DNA of 64,000 nt, taken from Colias croceus (lineage: Eukaryota > Arthropoda > Insecta > Lepidoptera > Pieridae). The notes beneath the pieces were generated by a model that did no database searches, was not told the DNA's origin, and was given only the letters and a program-made list of their open reading frames with translations. A program made the position numbers and the translations under genes. This document shows positions 35,301 through 46,615 of the stretch, in pieces (the first letter of the stretch is position 1; each line of letters begins with the position of its first letter). The stretch spans positions 8,246,001 through 8,310,000 of the forward strand of contig NC_059538.1 of assembly GCF_905220415.1 (NCBI RefSeq), given 5' to 3'.

Positions 35301-38300
35301 TTTAATCAACGTAAAAGTAATGAATTTTAATAATATTTTGTGAGGAAATTAAGCAATTCATGTGATCGATGTATTATTATTATTGATATGAAGCAAAAAC
35401 AGCCTCCTCCTTTTTTGTAATCGGTTAAAAACAGTTACATAATAATATTATGTGGGTATGTCCTTGTTTTATGATTCACTTTCAATATTATATTCACTTG
35501 CAATAGTTATTTAAGTCATTTATATAGTGCAATGATTTCAGTCTTCCTTACTACAAGTATTACTACGGGAATTGCCTGCAGTAAGTGGAAAAATGAAAAT
35601 AAGTGGAAGCGTGTCCTATGCGTGCCAAGAGCCATGGCTTTACCCCGATACAGTTAGGGAAAATATTATTTTTGGATTGCCCTACGATAAACGAAAATAT
35701 AACGAGGTACTTATTAGATTGTCGATATGTCTTAATTAATAAATTTTTTGTTTTATTGCAAGTCTCAAAATGCATAATCATTCAACAACATACTTTTCTT
35801 TAGGTTTGCAGAGTCTGCTGTTTGCTACCAGATTTTAAACAATTTCCATATGCAGATTTATCTTTAGTGGGAGAACGCGGGGTTCAATTATCCGGAGGGC
35901 AAAGAGCCAGAATCAATTTGGCAAGAGCTATTTATAGAGAGGTCAGTATAGAAAGAGAATTATATGAATATAAATTTAGGAAAAATTAAAAAATATACGA
36001 CGCTTATAATAATTGAGTCGATACATTGATGATACAAAATTATAATAGCGAAGGGGGCATAGACGATATTAAGTGCAAAGTTTAAATCCAAAAATTACAA
36101 TTAGCATTGATTTTTTTCTTTTTATTCCAGGCAGACATATACTTATTGGATGATCCTTTATCAGCTGTAGATGCTAATGTTGGTCGACAACTGTTCGACG
36201 AATGTATTCTTGGTTACCTTCGTGGACGAACATGTATCTTAGTAACACATCAAATACACTTCGTCAGAGCCGCTGACACAATTGTTGTTTTAAACGATGT
36301 AAGTAATGCCTTCATTCTAAAAACCTTATAACTTATCTGTACCTATTCAATATTTACAACACTGAATATATTATGTTTAAGGGTGCTATTGAGAATCAAG
36401 GGTCATTCAATGATTTGATAAAATCTGAAAAAGAACTTTCTTCGTTATTAACGTCGCTTGAAAAAAATCCGGATGAAGAAAAGGTGGAAACGGTATGAAA
36501 TTTATATTAAATAATTAACCCGAAATTCGATCTGTCAAAATTGAGCTATTTCAATTCATTGATCTGATCTTTTTAGGCTATCGAGGAGCCCAGAATTATT
36601 CGTGGCATGTCAAGAGTATCAGTGCGTAGTGAGGAGGCATCTAAAATAATGAAGGAACAAATTTTGGAGGCAGAAGAACGAGCTAAGGGCAATTTGAAGT
36701 TTGAAGTGATAGTTAAATATCTGAAAAGTATACAGTCGTGCTTCTGGATAGCAATGACACTCTTTACTCTTTTATTAGCACAAGCAGCGGCGACATTTTA
36801 CGACTATGCTTTGAGTTTCTGGTGAGCTAAATCTAACTTAGAAACATGCAAGTATCGATTATTGAATTTTGCTATAATTAACAATATCTATATACCACAG
36901 GACAAATGAAGTTGATAAATATGAGCAGAGCTTACTGCCAAACGAGGAACCAGGTATGTATTTAAACTCTGAATATATTTTAAAGTATATAAAATCTGCA
37001 AGTTTAAAAACAATTTTATATGTGTCTATTAAAACACGTCCCTGATACATTCACATTGTACTTTAGACCCTGGACTAGACGTTGTGATGGGACCTCTAAC
37101 AACAGGACAATATCTAATAATTACTGGAGTCATTGTTATATTCACCGTGTTAATGACACAAACTAGAATCGTTGCTTTCGTCGTAGCGGTCGCTCGAGCT
37201 TCCAGAAATCTTCATAATAACATGTTTCAAAATCTCATTAAGGCTGTGATGAGATTTTTTGATACAAACCCATCAGGTGAGGTCGATAGATACTAATTCT
37301 TTCCATCATTGCTTAATAATATTCTGTTATCTTTTTTAATTCTTTTGCCTTGAATACTTAACGATTGATTTGATTACATATCTAGGAAGTGAGGGCAATA
37401 ACAATATTCGATATGACAATAATTAAACATGATGATAACAGTTAACAAAAATATAGATAGAATCGTAATCCTTGATACTTGTCCATTTAACTTGAAATCC
37501 ATTATCTCCTTGGATAAGTTGAAGAATATGTTTGTTTGCTTGAACGCGCTCATTTCAGGAACCACGTTTCCGATTTGAAAAATTATTTTACGGTTAGATA
37601 GTCCATTTATCGAGGAAGGCTATATAGGCTATATATGATCACACTAAGACCAATAGAAGCAATGCGGGTAAAACCGGGACACCCCTGCTCCCCCTTTAAC
37701 TATTTAATAATTGTTAATTTAATAAATTACATCATTAATCGATCTTATTTTTTAAGGGCGAGTTTTGAACAGGTTCTCAAAGGACATGGGAGCAATGGAT
37801 GAAAATTTACCTCGGAGTTTTCTGGAAACTATACAAATGTACATGATGGCGATCAGTGTACTCGTATTAAATGCTACAGCACTGCCTTGGACCCTTTTAC
37901 CGACTGTTATCTTACTCCTTATATTTTTTGTAATATTTAGGTGGTATTTAAATGCAGCTCAAGCAGTTAAACGATTGGAAAGTACAAGTACGTATTCTCA
38001 TTTACCACATTATAATCTACTTATGATTATTTCATTTTAAATTTCCTATGATTATGCATATTTTTTTACTTTAACAGCGAAAAGTCCCGTATTTGGAATG
38101 CTCAGTTCTACAATTAGTGGTTTATCAACGATTAGAAGTTCTAATTCGCAAGATAGATTGCAAAAAATGTTCGATGATGCCCAGGTAAGATAATATTACT
38201 GTTAACTCATATTACTAATAGAGCAAGGGCCTCCAGACTTCACCTATTTTCTGATGGATAAAATGTGGACGATTGGGTAGTGTTAGTATATGCTACCACA

Positions 38301-41300
38301 TGTGCATGATGGTATTACGTACTAACACTCCCCCAATCATCCAAAATTCATCCGTCAGAAAATAGGTGAAGTCTGGCGGCCCTGGTCGTGTAGATATGTG
38401 GGTGATCTTGTACTATAACATATTATCCTAACAAATCACCTAAAAATCTTAACGTTATTTTCCCCCCTAGGATCTCAATACAAGCGCGTTTTTCTCATTC
38501 ATCGGTGGATCCTCCGCGTTTGGCATGTACCTGGACACAATAGGTCTTGTGTATTTGGGCGTTATAATAGCAGCCTTTCTCTTCATAGATTTTGGTAAGT
38601 CATCCCAAATATTAATATGTACACATAAACTATACCTACTTAGTTATTCGAAATAAATAGAATTAGAATATTTGTTATTCTAAGAACTTTAGAACTTTCT
38701 GACCAAGACTACGTAATTTTTAGGTGATGCTATTCCTGTTGGTAGTGTTGGTCTTGCTGTCAGTCAATCGATGTCAATGACCTTTATTTTGCAAATGGCT
38801 GCCAGAATTACAGCAGATCTTTTAGCTCAAATGACCTCTGTAGAGCGTGTACTCGAATACACTAACCTACCACCCGAAGATAATATGGAAGATGGACGTA
38901 AGTATTGAAAAAAAAGGAAAGTAGGGATAGAAAATGTTTAAGGATGTATAAATTTTCAAAGATGCGGCAAAATGTATCAGTATCGGTTAACAATATTTTA
39001 GTGTCTATTCGATAGTATTGCTCATTAATTATATTCAGGATAAAAGTATCTCACTAATGTTCATTTTATGGCCTGCATTATCATAATATTATGTGTTCCA
39101 ATTTACATTAATTGTTACTATAACTTTATTTTAAATTAAATATACTTTCAAAAGAATGTATATAATATTAATCTTTCATAATACTTATAAAACGTTGGTA
39201 ATATGTATTTTAGCAATTCGGCCTGCAGTTGATTGGCCAACGAAAGGAAATGTAGAATTTGAAAACGTTTACTTACAATATGGTTTGGAAGACCCACCAG
39301 TGTTGAAAGATCTCAGTTTCACAATACAGGGTGGTTGGAAAGTAAGTAACTTAGCCATGAGTTTATTTTTTATATATATTATAATAAATCGGGAATATGA
39401 ATTAGTAGTTCGGCAGAGTTCGGTTGACAGACAATCTAGCCCTAAGCTAGATTTAAACTAGTATATAAGACAACAGCTAAGCAGTCTTTTTCCATTGTGC
39501 ATCAAAATATTCAAGGCTTGGCTAGCAAATTGTTAGAAGTAGAATTGTTTCTGAATGATAACAATATTAAAATATTTTGTGTAACAGAACATTGGCTTAA
39601 ACAATGTCAGTCGTTAGTAAATATTGAAAATTACAAATTAAAAAGTATATACTTTAGGACGCAGGCTATTCACGGAGGTTCTGTTATTTTTGTACATGAT
39701 AGTGTAAAATGTAAAGAACGAACTGACATTGTTAGTCTTTCTGTAGAACGGACCATTGAACTGTCCTGTGTGGAGCTGGAGCGTTATATTATTGTTTGCG
39801 TTTATAGACCCCCTTCCAGTGACTATAATATGTTTGAGAAAGTCATGGAAGAAATATTAAAGCGTCTAAGCAGGAGTAAAAAAAAAGTTATAGTATGTGG
39901 TGATTTTAATATTGATTTACTTTTACAAACACAAACGGCTACACGAATTGTTAATTTATTTCAGTCATTTAATCTATATAAACTTTTTAACGAACCCACA
40001 CGAATTACACCTACTTCTGCAACCTGTATTGATAATATATACTGTGACTGCATCTGTTTAGAGAAAAATATTCTCAATACATTGACTTCGGATCACTGTG
40101 GCCAGAAAGTAGTTTTTGAATGGGATTGCATACCTACATTTAAAAGGATTAATGTTAGGCCTATAACTAAAAAAGGCATTAATAAATTTAGGAATAATAT
40201 TAATAAAAACCTGCCCGTACTAAATGATCAATCCTTTCCTAATAGTCCTTGTGAAATGTTTAAAAATCTTTTTAATTTAGTACATAATGAATTTGAAAAA
40301 ATATTTAAAGTTAAATCTTTAAATATTACCAAGGATTTACCATTTAGTAAATGGGCGACAGCTAGTATACATAGGTGCAGGAACATTCTTTATGAATTAT
40401 ATGGTATGAAGCATTATAATAAAGACCCATCTTTTCTTAGTTATGTTAGAAATTACTCAAAAATTTTTAAAAAAGTTTGTTTTACTGCAAAGCGTTTGTA
40501 TATCAAAGAAAAAATACGCGACTCTGATAATAAAGTTAAAACAGTCTGGTCTATTATTAATGGTGAAATGGGTAAAAGCAAATCAAGTAATACCATAAAA
40601 CTTGTAAATAATGACAGGGTTATTGACAAAAGTGCTGATGTTGCGCTTGCTTTTGAAGAATTCTTCAGTAGTGTCCCTGCTACTATTACTAATAGTTTAA
40701 ATTCGTCTTCAGCACTTGCAGAAACCTTTTTGAGGGACCATGTTGCGGGGTGCAGTACATTATTTGAATTACGACACGTAACTGCTAGTGATATTGTTAC
40801 TGCCTTTAAGACGCTTAATCTAAAAAATACTTGTGATCTTTGGGGAATGTCCGTAAATTTAGTTAATAATATAATAGAAAATATTGCGAAAAATTTAGCT
40901 TTCATATTTAATAAGTGTTGTGACTATGGTACATTTCCTAATTTACTAAAGCTTAGTAAAGTTATACCTCTATTTAAGAAGGGCGATCAAGAAGACTGTA
41001 ACAATTATAGACCTATCTCTATTTTACCAACATTAAGTAAGGTATTCGAGAAGTTAATATTAAACCAATTGAGTAGTAATTTTGCATCTAATAATTTACT
41101 GCACACCAAACAGTTTGGTTTCACAAAGGGGCGCTCAACCACAGATGCTGGAGTTGCACTTCTAACACATATTTATAAAGCATGGGAAAACTCAAAAAAT
41201 GCTCTGGGGATATTTTGTGACCTCTCCAAGGCATTTGACTGCGTTGAACATTGTACTTTGTTACGTAAACTTAATCACTATGGAATTACAGGAAAAGCCC

Positions 41301-43940
41301 AGAACCTCATAGCGTCATACCTGCATGATAGGATACAGACTGTAGTTGTTAATGGAGAACGTTCTAGCGGTGCGTCAATTAACATTGGTGTTCCACAGGG
41401 GTCCATTTTAGGTCCCTTCTTGTTCTTGGTATATATCAATGATCTTCCCTATTATTTGCAGGATAGGTGTGAAATAGTTCTGTTTGCAGATGATACCTCA
41501 TTAATTTTTAATGTGGATAGGCATGACCCAAATGTTGACGAAGTGAACAGTGCTCTTTTACACATATCTGAATGGTTTACTGCCAATAATTTATTATTAA
41601 ATGCCAAAAAAACCACTTGTGTTGAATTTTTACTTCCTAATGTAAAAAAGTTGAACAGAGATATTACCTTGAACGGGGAGGTATTGCATCCTACTGAGTC
41701 TACTGTATTTCTAGGGTTAACATTGGATGAGAAACTACAGTGAGAAGCCCATGTCAACACCGCTGCAGGTAAGCTCAGTTCAGCTGCATATGCAGTCCGA
41801 AAAATAAGGCATCTCACCGATGAAGATACGGCTAGATTGGTTTATTTCAGCTACTTTCATAGCATTATGTCCTATGGAATTCTACTGTGGGGCAAGGCTG
41901 CGGATATAGAAACTATATTTATCTTACAGAAAAGAGCCATTCGCTCTATATATAATTTACGTGCTCGGGACTCACTAAGAGATCATTTTAAGAATACTGG
42001 TATCCTTACTGTACCATCACAGTATATATTTAATAATATTTTGCATGTTCACAAAAACGCCGACTTACACACAAGGGTAGGAGATAGACACGATTATGGC
42101 ACAAGGAACAGGAATAGAATTGAAATGCCATTTTTCCGATTAGCTAAAGTTAAAAATTCATTTATGGGTCAAGGTATACGCTTATACAATAGAATTCCTC
42201 TCAATATTAAAGAGTTTAGTAGTTCTAAATTTAAAACTTATATAAAAAATATACTAGTTCAGAGAGCGTACTACAGTATTCAGGAATATATGGACGATAA
42301 AGACCCATGGAGGGTTGTCGCGTAAAAACCACAGGACAGTTCTTTGGCATATTAAGATATATTATGTATAAGTTAGATATAAGTTACATATTATGTAATA
42401 TTGACATGATTTTAAAAGAGCAACTATGGAGTTTCTTGCCGATTCTTCTCCATAGATACTGCTTTCCGAATCGGTGGTAAATGTTAAAAATACTTATGTA
42501 ATGACGATTCGAAAGTGCTACTAAATAGTAGTCTAATTGAATAAATGAATGTTTGAGTTTGAGTTTGAGTTTGAGAGACCTTAGATCTTTAAGTAATTAC
42601 TAAATGATCTAAGGCAGAGACCGATCACCACCGCTCAAGATTTTTGAAATGCTTTGAAAAGATGTGATCGGCCTTTTGAAATCGAACTTGTTTGTATTAT
42701 GTCCATGACAATATTCATTATTTTTCAATAGGAATAGCTTCCTGGATTATTAAATTAACATTATAACGAACAAATTCTTGTTCTATCTATTTAGCCAAAA
42801 CTCTAATTGGTTGAGATGTTCTCAGGTCGGTATAGTGGGCAGAACTGGAGCTGGTAAATCGTCGCTTATATATGCTTTGTTCAGACTCACAACCATTGAA
42901 GGGAAAATCAAAATTGATGGCTTAGATACTAACGGCATTGCGAAAAATGTGAGTTATAATCTATAATCTTAATTGAATTTGACATTATATTATTATTATA
43001 CAATAGATTTTTTGACGAATATTATTTGTTTTTATTATGATTTCAGGTATTACGTTCTAAAATTTCAATTATTCCACAAGTTCCCGTATTGTTCTCGGCA
43101 ACTTTAAGGTACAATTTGGATCCGTTTGATTCATACAGTGATGAAGACATCTGGAGAGCGCTGGAACAAGTAGGTTTTATTTATAATGACTAAAGAAATG
43201 CATTCAAATATTCATTTTAAGCAAAAATTTTACTCCTGAAGAGAAAAGAGCAAATCGCTTGATAACTTGATTGTGAGATAGTATGAATAGTAATAATCTT
43301 TATCATTACAGGTGGAATTAAAAGACTCTATACCAGCTTTGGATTACAAAGTAACAGAGGGTGGATCTAATTTCTCGGTCGGTCAACGACAGCTGCTCTG
43401 CTTGGCGAGAGCCATCTTGCGATCCAATAAGATCCTTGTTATGGATGAAGCGACGGCTAATGTCGATCCACAGTACGTTACAATATTAATATATTACTTT
43501 TAAAAATATCAGTATAATAAATCATGAAATATGATGTAGAAAGAATTAAATAACATAACCTTGTCCTTGTTTTTATGTTCCAATATTTCATATTTGAAAG
43601 TTATATATGAGATGACTTTAATGTTTCTATTTCCAGAACGGATGACCTGATCCAGAAAACAATTAGAGGAATCTTTTCCTCGTGCACTGTGCTAACAATT
43701 GCTCATCGTCTGAACACTATCATGGATTCAGACCGAGTAGTGGTCATGGACAAGGGGCAGGTCGCGGAGTTTGACCATCCGTACATACTGCTCTCTAATC
43801 CGAACAGTCTGTTCAGCTTTATGGTCAACGAGACTGGAGAAAACATGAGCAGAGTCCTATTCGAAGTTGCCAAAGCTAAATACTTTAATAGAGATGTTGA
43901 TGTCATACCTCGCTCTGGTGAAGCTAAGAAAGACATGTAG
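29323..43940 (+). CDS. ABCC subfamily transporter (MRP4/ABCC2-like), complete, 25 exons, 1321 aa
   Basis: Exons: 29323-29510, 31800-31931, 32513-32717, 32939-33164, 33494-33591, 33914-34111, 34417-34543, 34627-34686, 34980-35146, 35542-35706, 35804-35941, 36131-36298, 36382-36492, 36577-36821, 36901-36953, 37067-37276, 37757-37987, 38078-38184, 38471-38594, 38724-38897, 39214-39341, 42826-42948, 43047-43169, 43312-43472, 43637-43940. All junctions keep frame. The protein is an ATP-driven membrane exporter with order TMD1-NBD1-TMD2-NBD2. NBD1 has Walker A GSVGSGK (about 461), LSGGQRAR (about 552), IYLLDDP (Walker B) and VTHQ. NBD2 has GRTGAGKSS (about 1090), FSVGQRQ (about 1188), ILVMDEA and IAHR. 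The length and the lack of an N-terminal TMD0 fit the MRP4-like group, which in moths includes ABCC2. Assignment to one orthologue is not possible here. A LINE sits in intron 21, and a paralogue faces it at 49429. Confidence 0.95.
30825..30995 (-). repeat. Short interspersed repeat in ABCC intron 1
   Basis: It shares AAGCGCATAACTCGAGAACG, GCTGAACCGATTTCGTTAAT and ACCACGGGCGAAGCCGGGGC with the copy at 57795-57955. Non-coding. Confidence 0.7.
31253..31290. repeat. 38-bp near-perfect palindrome
   Basis: CTTAGAGCATTAAACCAA is followed by the two-base spacer AG and then its exact reverse complement, TTGGTTTAATGCTCTAAG. This is an 18-bp stem with no mismatch. It lies in intron 1 of the + strand transporter and could extrude as a cruciform or fold in the pre-mRNA. 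Confidence 0.85.
33655..33830. repeat. GC-rich dispersed repeat with AAGCTATTGCA inverted ends
   Basis: GTAAAGCTATTGCA near the left and TGCAATAGCTTA at the right are inverted. The interior (CACACCTCCGCCCGTCGGAG) is far more GC-rich than the intron around it. Probably a MITE or SINE in intron 5. Confidence 0.45.
34823..34926 (+). repeat. 'AGAAGTTTCACTTC' family, copy in ABCC intron 8
   Basis: It starts GAGCGTGTGCCGAGCACACG and passes through GAAACTTCTTTGGCAAGATT to AAAGAAGTTTCACTTC. It is the same family as 1255-1380, in the opposite orientation. Confidence 0.7.
37545..37685 (-). repeat. Interspersed repeat fragment in ABCC intron 16
   Basis: CGCGCTCATTTCAGGAACCA, TTTCCGATTTGAAAAATT, GGCTATATATGATCACACTA and AATGCGGGTAAAACCGGG match the family at 53595-53775 and 57552-57790. 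Truncated. Confidence 0.55.
38227..38384. mobile_element. 158-bp fold-back MITE in ABCC intron 18
   Basis: The inverted arms share CCAGACTTCACCTATTTTCT and extend about 70 bp with few mismatches (left GATGGATAAAATGTGGACGA, right inverse GACGGATGAATTTTGGATGA). The loop is around CCACATGTGCATGATGG. It has no ORF. Confidence 0.8.
39446..42570 (+). mobile_element. Non-LTR retrotransposon (endonuclease + reverse transcriptase), one nonsense codon, in ABCC intron 21
   Basis: One frame is open from 39446 to 42325 apart from a TGA at 41741-41743 that probably replaces a Trp codon (EKLQ-stop-EAHVNTAAGKLSS). The N-terminal part is an APE-type endonuclease (HQNIQGLASK, VTEHWL, CGDFNIDLL, SDHCG). The reverse transcriptase follows: NYRPISILPTLSKVFEKL, KQFGFTKGRSTTDA, GVPQGSILGPFLFLVYINDL, and the catalytic FADDTS. 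The C-terminal part has SYGILLWGKA and the typical RNRIEMPF/GIRLYNRIP block. The 3' UTR ends in an array of TTTGAG (about four units). ORF1 was not seen, so it is probably 5'-truncated. Clade (Jockey, Daphne or CR1 group) is not resolved. The 5' boundary and target-site duplication were not located. Confidence 0.9.
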
Positions 43941-44073
43941 TCATCGGAGTGGTGTATCTGTTCACCAAACGTGTATTTGTTGTAAGCCGATGTCGATGAA
44001 TGGATGATATGAAAAAATGTACTTATTTTATACTTAACTCTTACTTTTGTAGTAAAATTTTTATACTTAGGAA

Positions 44074-44079
44074 AATAAA
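44074..44079 (+). promoter_or_regulatory. Polyadenylation signal of the + strand ABCC gene
   Basis: AATAAA lies 134 bases after the stop codon and is the first canonical hexamer on this strand. Confidence 0.6.
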
Positions 44080-45095
44080 TATAAATAATCTAAACAGCTT
44101 TGTTTTATTGTGAATAATAAAAAAATAATATATACCTTGGTTATTCCCACATTTAATTCCAAATACATATTAAAAATTAATCGAAATCAATTTATTCGAT
44201 ACTTTAAGTAGAAAGAATATTTAAATTGTTAGTGGTATGATGAACGAACATGTTTCATACTTGTTTCATATTGATTCAAAATGAAGCAGTTTAATTTAAC
44301 ACACAGGTGACGGTATGAAACATAATATGATTTATGAAGTTTGTTGGCTTTGGTCCCGAGATCTACTTTCATGCAAATCTGAAATCATGTACATAATATA
44401 TTGATTACAACAACTACGACACAACGATATCCAAACATATTACATAAAGATATAAGCTTCTTGCATTAAGATAACTGTGAAAAAAAAATATGTTCAGTCA
44501 ATAATTCTGACACTTATCTTTAACTCGTTTTTACAACATTTTCAATTATATGTAAATTAATCAAAGAAATAAATACGAGCAGTAAGAAATAATTGACAAA
44601 TCTTCAAGATTCAAGCCATAATATAATGGCATTTTTTTGCAAACAATATTCTGTTCTAGACCAATCAGTATAATGTTATCCTTAGATTACAAAATAAAGT
44701 AATGTTATCCATGTTAATACTTAATATGTTATGATAAAGGATTTTAATATTTAGAACTAAAGTCGAGACTAGACAAAAAAGTGTAATATTGTATAAAGGT
44801 GGTATAAAGCCTTAGGTACTACGTTCATTAAATCCTCTATGTCACAATACTCCTTCAATAGGTTTGACGCGTCATATCTTCGATAATGAATCTATCATAG
44901 TGAATCTTTGTATCAAGTTCATTATTATCATAAAATGATGATAATCTAAAAAAATTAAAAAAATAATAACTCCCGAGCTTGTGACGATTTCAGTATATTT
45001 CATAAGCACAATGAAAAACTATAAATTATATTATATATTCGTCTGCAAGAGTCGCCTTTCATAAATAAGCTTCTTCTGATAAAAACACAATTACT
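44080..45095. other. Intergenic between ABCC gene and first micro-ORF
   Basis: AT-rich with no coding exon recognised. A TATA-like TTATATTATATATTC occurs at about 45028, some 65 bases before the micro-ORF start. Confidence 0.35.
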
Positions 45096-45251
45096 ATGGG
45101 TTGCTGTTCAAGCGACGTAAGCTGCTGTGTTGAAAAATCACAATCTGTGTATACAAATCCACATGTTTTATATATTTCTGGTGCATTAGTACTAGTGATA
45201 GCATATCTATTGTGGCAGATTTATTGCTGCGAAATGTACCGAAGATGTTAA
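45096..45251 (+). CDS. Putative 51-aa Cys-rich single-pass membrane microprotein
   Basis: The ORF starts MGCCSSDVSCCVEK, has a hydrophobic span VLYISGALVLVIAYLLWQIY (residues about 24-43), then CCEMYRRC and TAA. Gly2 with Ser6 fits the N-myristoylation consensus. The paired cysteines at both ends of the span are typical palmitoylation targets. These are pattern inferences. A possible TATA lies upstream, and AATAAA occurs at about 45318 downstream. A second ORF of the same design lies 1 kb downstream on the same strand. No homologue is recognised. Chance cannot be excluded at this length, but the organised layout and the neighbouring look-alike argue for a gene. Confidence 0.45.
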   Translation: MGCCSSDVSCCVEKSQSVYTNPHVLYISGALVLVIAYLLWQIYCCEMYRRC

Positions 45252-46294
45252 AAAGAATAATCACGGAATAGAAAACCAGAAAATACCAGAGGTGCTTCTA
45301 TTTCATTGTAATCAAAATAAATAGTATACTTACATACATTTTATGTAACATTTTTAAATATCCAATAAATTAATGAAACAAGTTTAATTTATTTCTCGGG
45401 GTCAATTACCTCATCATAGATATGAATGAAAAATGCTTTGAATAAATATCCTGCCTGAACGAAAATATTCAGAGAAATATAATTATAGTTTTAATGAAAA
45501 CGTTGAAATATATAATTAAATTATCGTACAAAATTACTATTAGAAGACAGTAGGTATATTCAATACATTAAAAATTATTATCTTGCATTCATTTCATTGT
45601 GATCTGCGATAGAATACTATTGAATATGTATCCTACAGCCATTAATATTGTTTTAATCGGCTCAGTATGTAACAGAACATACATACACAACACAATAAGA
45701 AAGAGGGATTTGATGGTTTACACTATTGTTTACACCAACTTTTAACCATAGTCCTCAAGTTGATAGATTCCTTAGACCGTTTTTGTTCAACACAATATAC
45801 TGATAGCATACCTATAATGTCGATAGCATATATACCTACACCGATTAGAGAAGTGATATCGTGGATAAGGGGAGGATCAATTAAAAATTCCACTAATTGA
45901 TTTGTCTGTTCTGTTATACGTATAGATATGTCTGAAATCTTCTTTCGATTTGAATTCGATAACTCTAGTGTTTAATTAATGAAACGCACTGCAGTAGTTT
46001 ATTTTAGTTCAGTGATATTTTTTATCACTGCTATGAAACAATTGTGGAAACAATAGATTTAAATGAGCCTGTATAAAGAACTCTTTCCTGCCAAAAACAC
46101 AATTCTAGTCAAACACTAATACGTCATCAAACTATCATATGCCATTCAAAGTCATAATAACTCAATTAAACCACATATTTTAATATCATAATTCTTATAA
46201 AAATGTTACCGAAATTATAATTTCCACGATATAATATTTTAAATAATCACGATGACTCTATTGATCTTTCGAAATTGCTTGGTTTGACGTAAAA

Positions 46295-46456
46295 ATGAGT
46301 TGTTGCGAAAATTGTAGTGATGAAAATATAGAGGTTTTCTACACTGATAGGAAAGTTAAAGGGTTATTCTTGAGCCTAGTTCTGATTATCTTATTTCTAA
46401 CCTATCGGCTGTACCGTTGCCATCATCCCCGCAGGAGTCTTTTATGCAGTTTTTAA
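46295..46456 (+). CDS. Putative 53-aa Cys-rich single-pass membrane microprotein
   Basis: It begins MSCCENCSDENIEV, has a membrane span GLFLSLVLIILFLTYRLY (about 23-40), and a basic tail RCHHPRRSLLCSF. The arrangement (N-terminal CC, one span, basic Cys-containing tail) mirrors the ORF at 45096, although direct sequence identity is low. A donor-like AAAAAG|GTATGT follows the stop within ten bases, so the 3' UTR may be spliced. No family is recognised. Confidence 0.4.
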   Translation: MSCCENCSDENIEVFYTDRKVKGLFLSLVLIILFLTYRLYRCHHPRRSLLCSF

Positions 46457-46615
46457 ATAAAAAGGTATGTAATTTTTCCTTCGTCAAAAGTACTTGTATT
46501 AGCAATTAGAGAAATTTAATGCCTACACTTATTTGTAATCTAGTTTTGGAAAACATTGGTTTTTAAATAAATTAAAGCAAAGTTAAGAAAAGGCACAGGT
46601 TAAATATTTGAAACA

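Noticed and set aside
41741..41743. TGA in the LINE frame as the true end of one protein and start of another
   Set aside because: The frame continues unbroken with conserved reverse-transcriptase C-terminal sequence on both sides, so a nonsense substitution in a single ORF is the simpler reading.
40453..41817. Minus-strand ORFs over the LINE
   Set aside because: They are antisense to a clear endonuclease/reverse-transcriptase frame and have no domain of their own.
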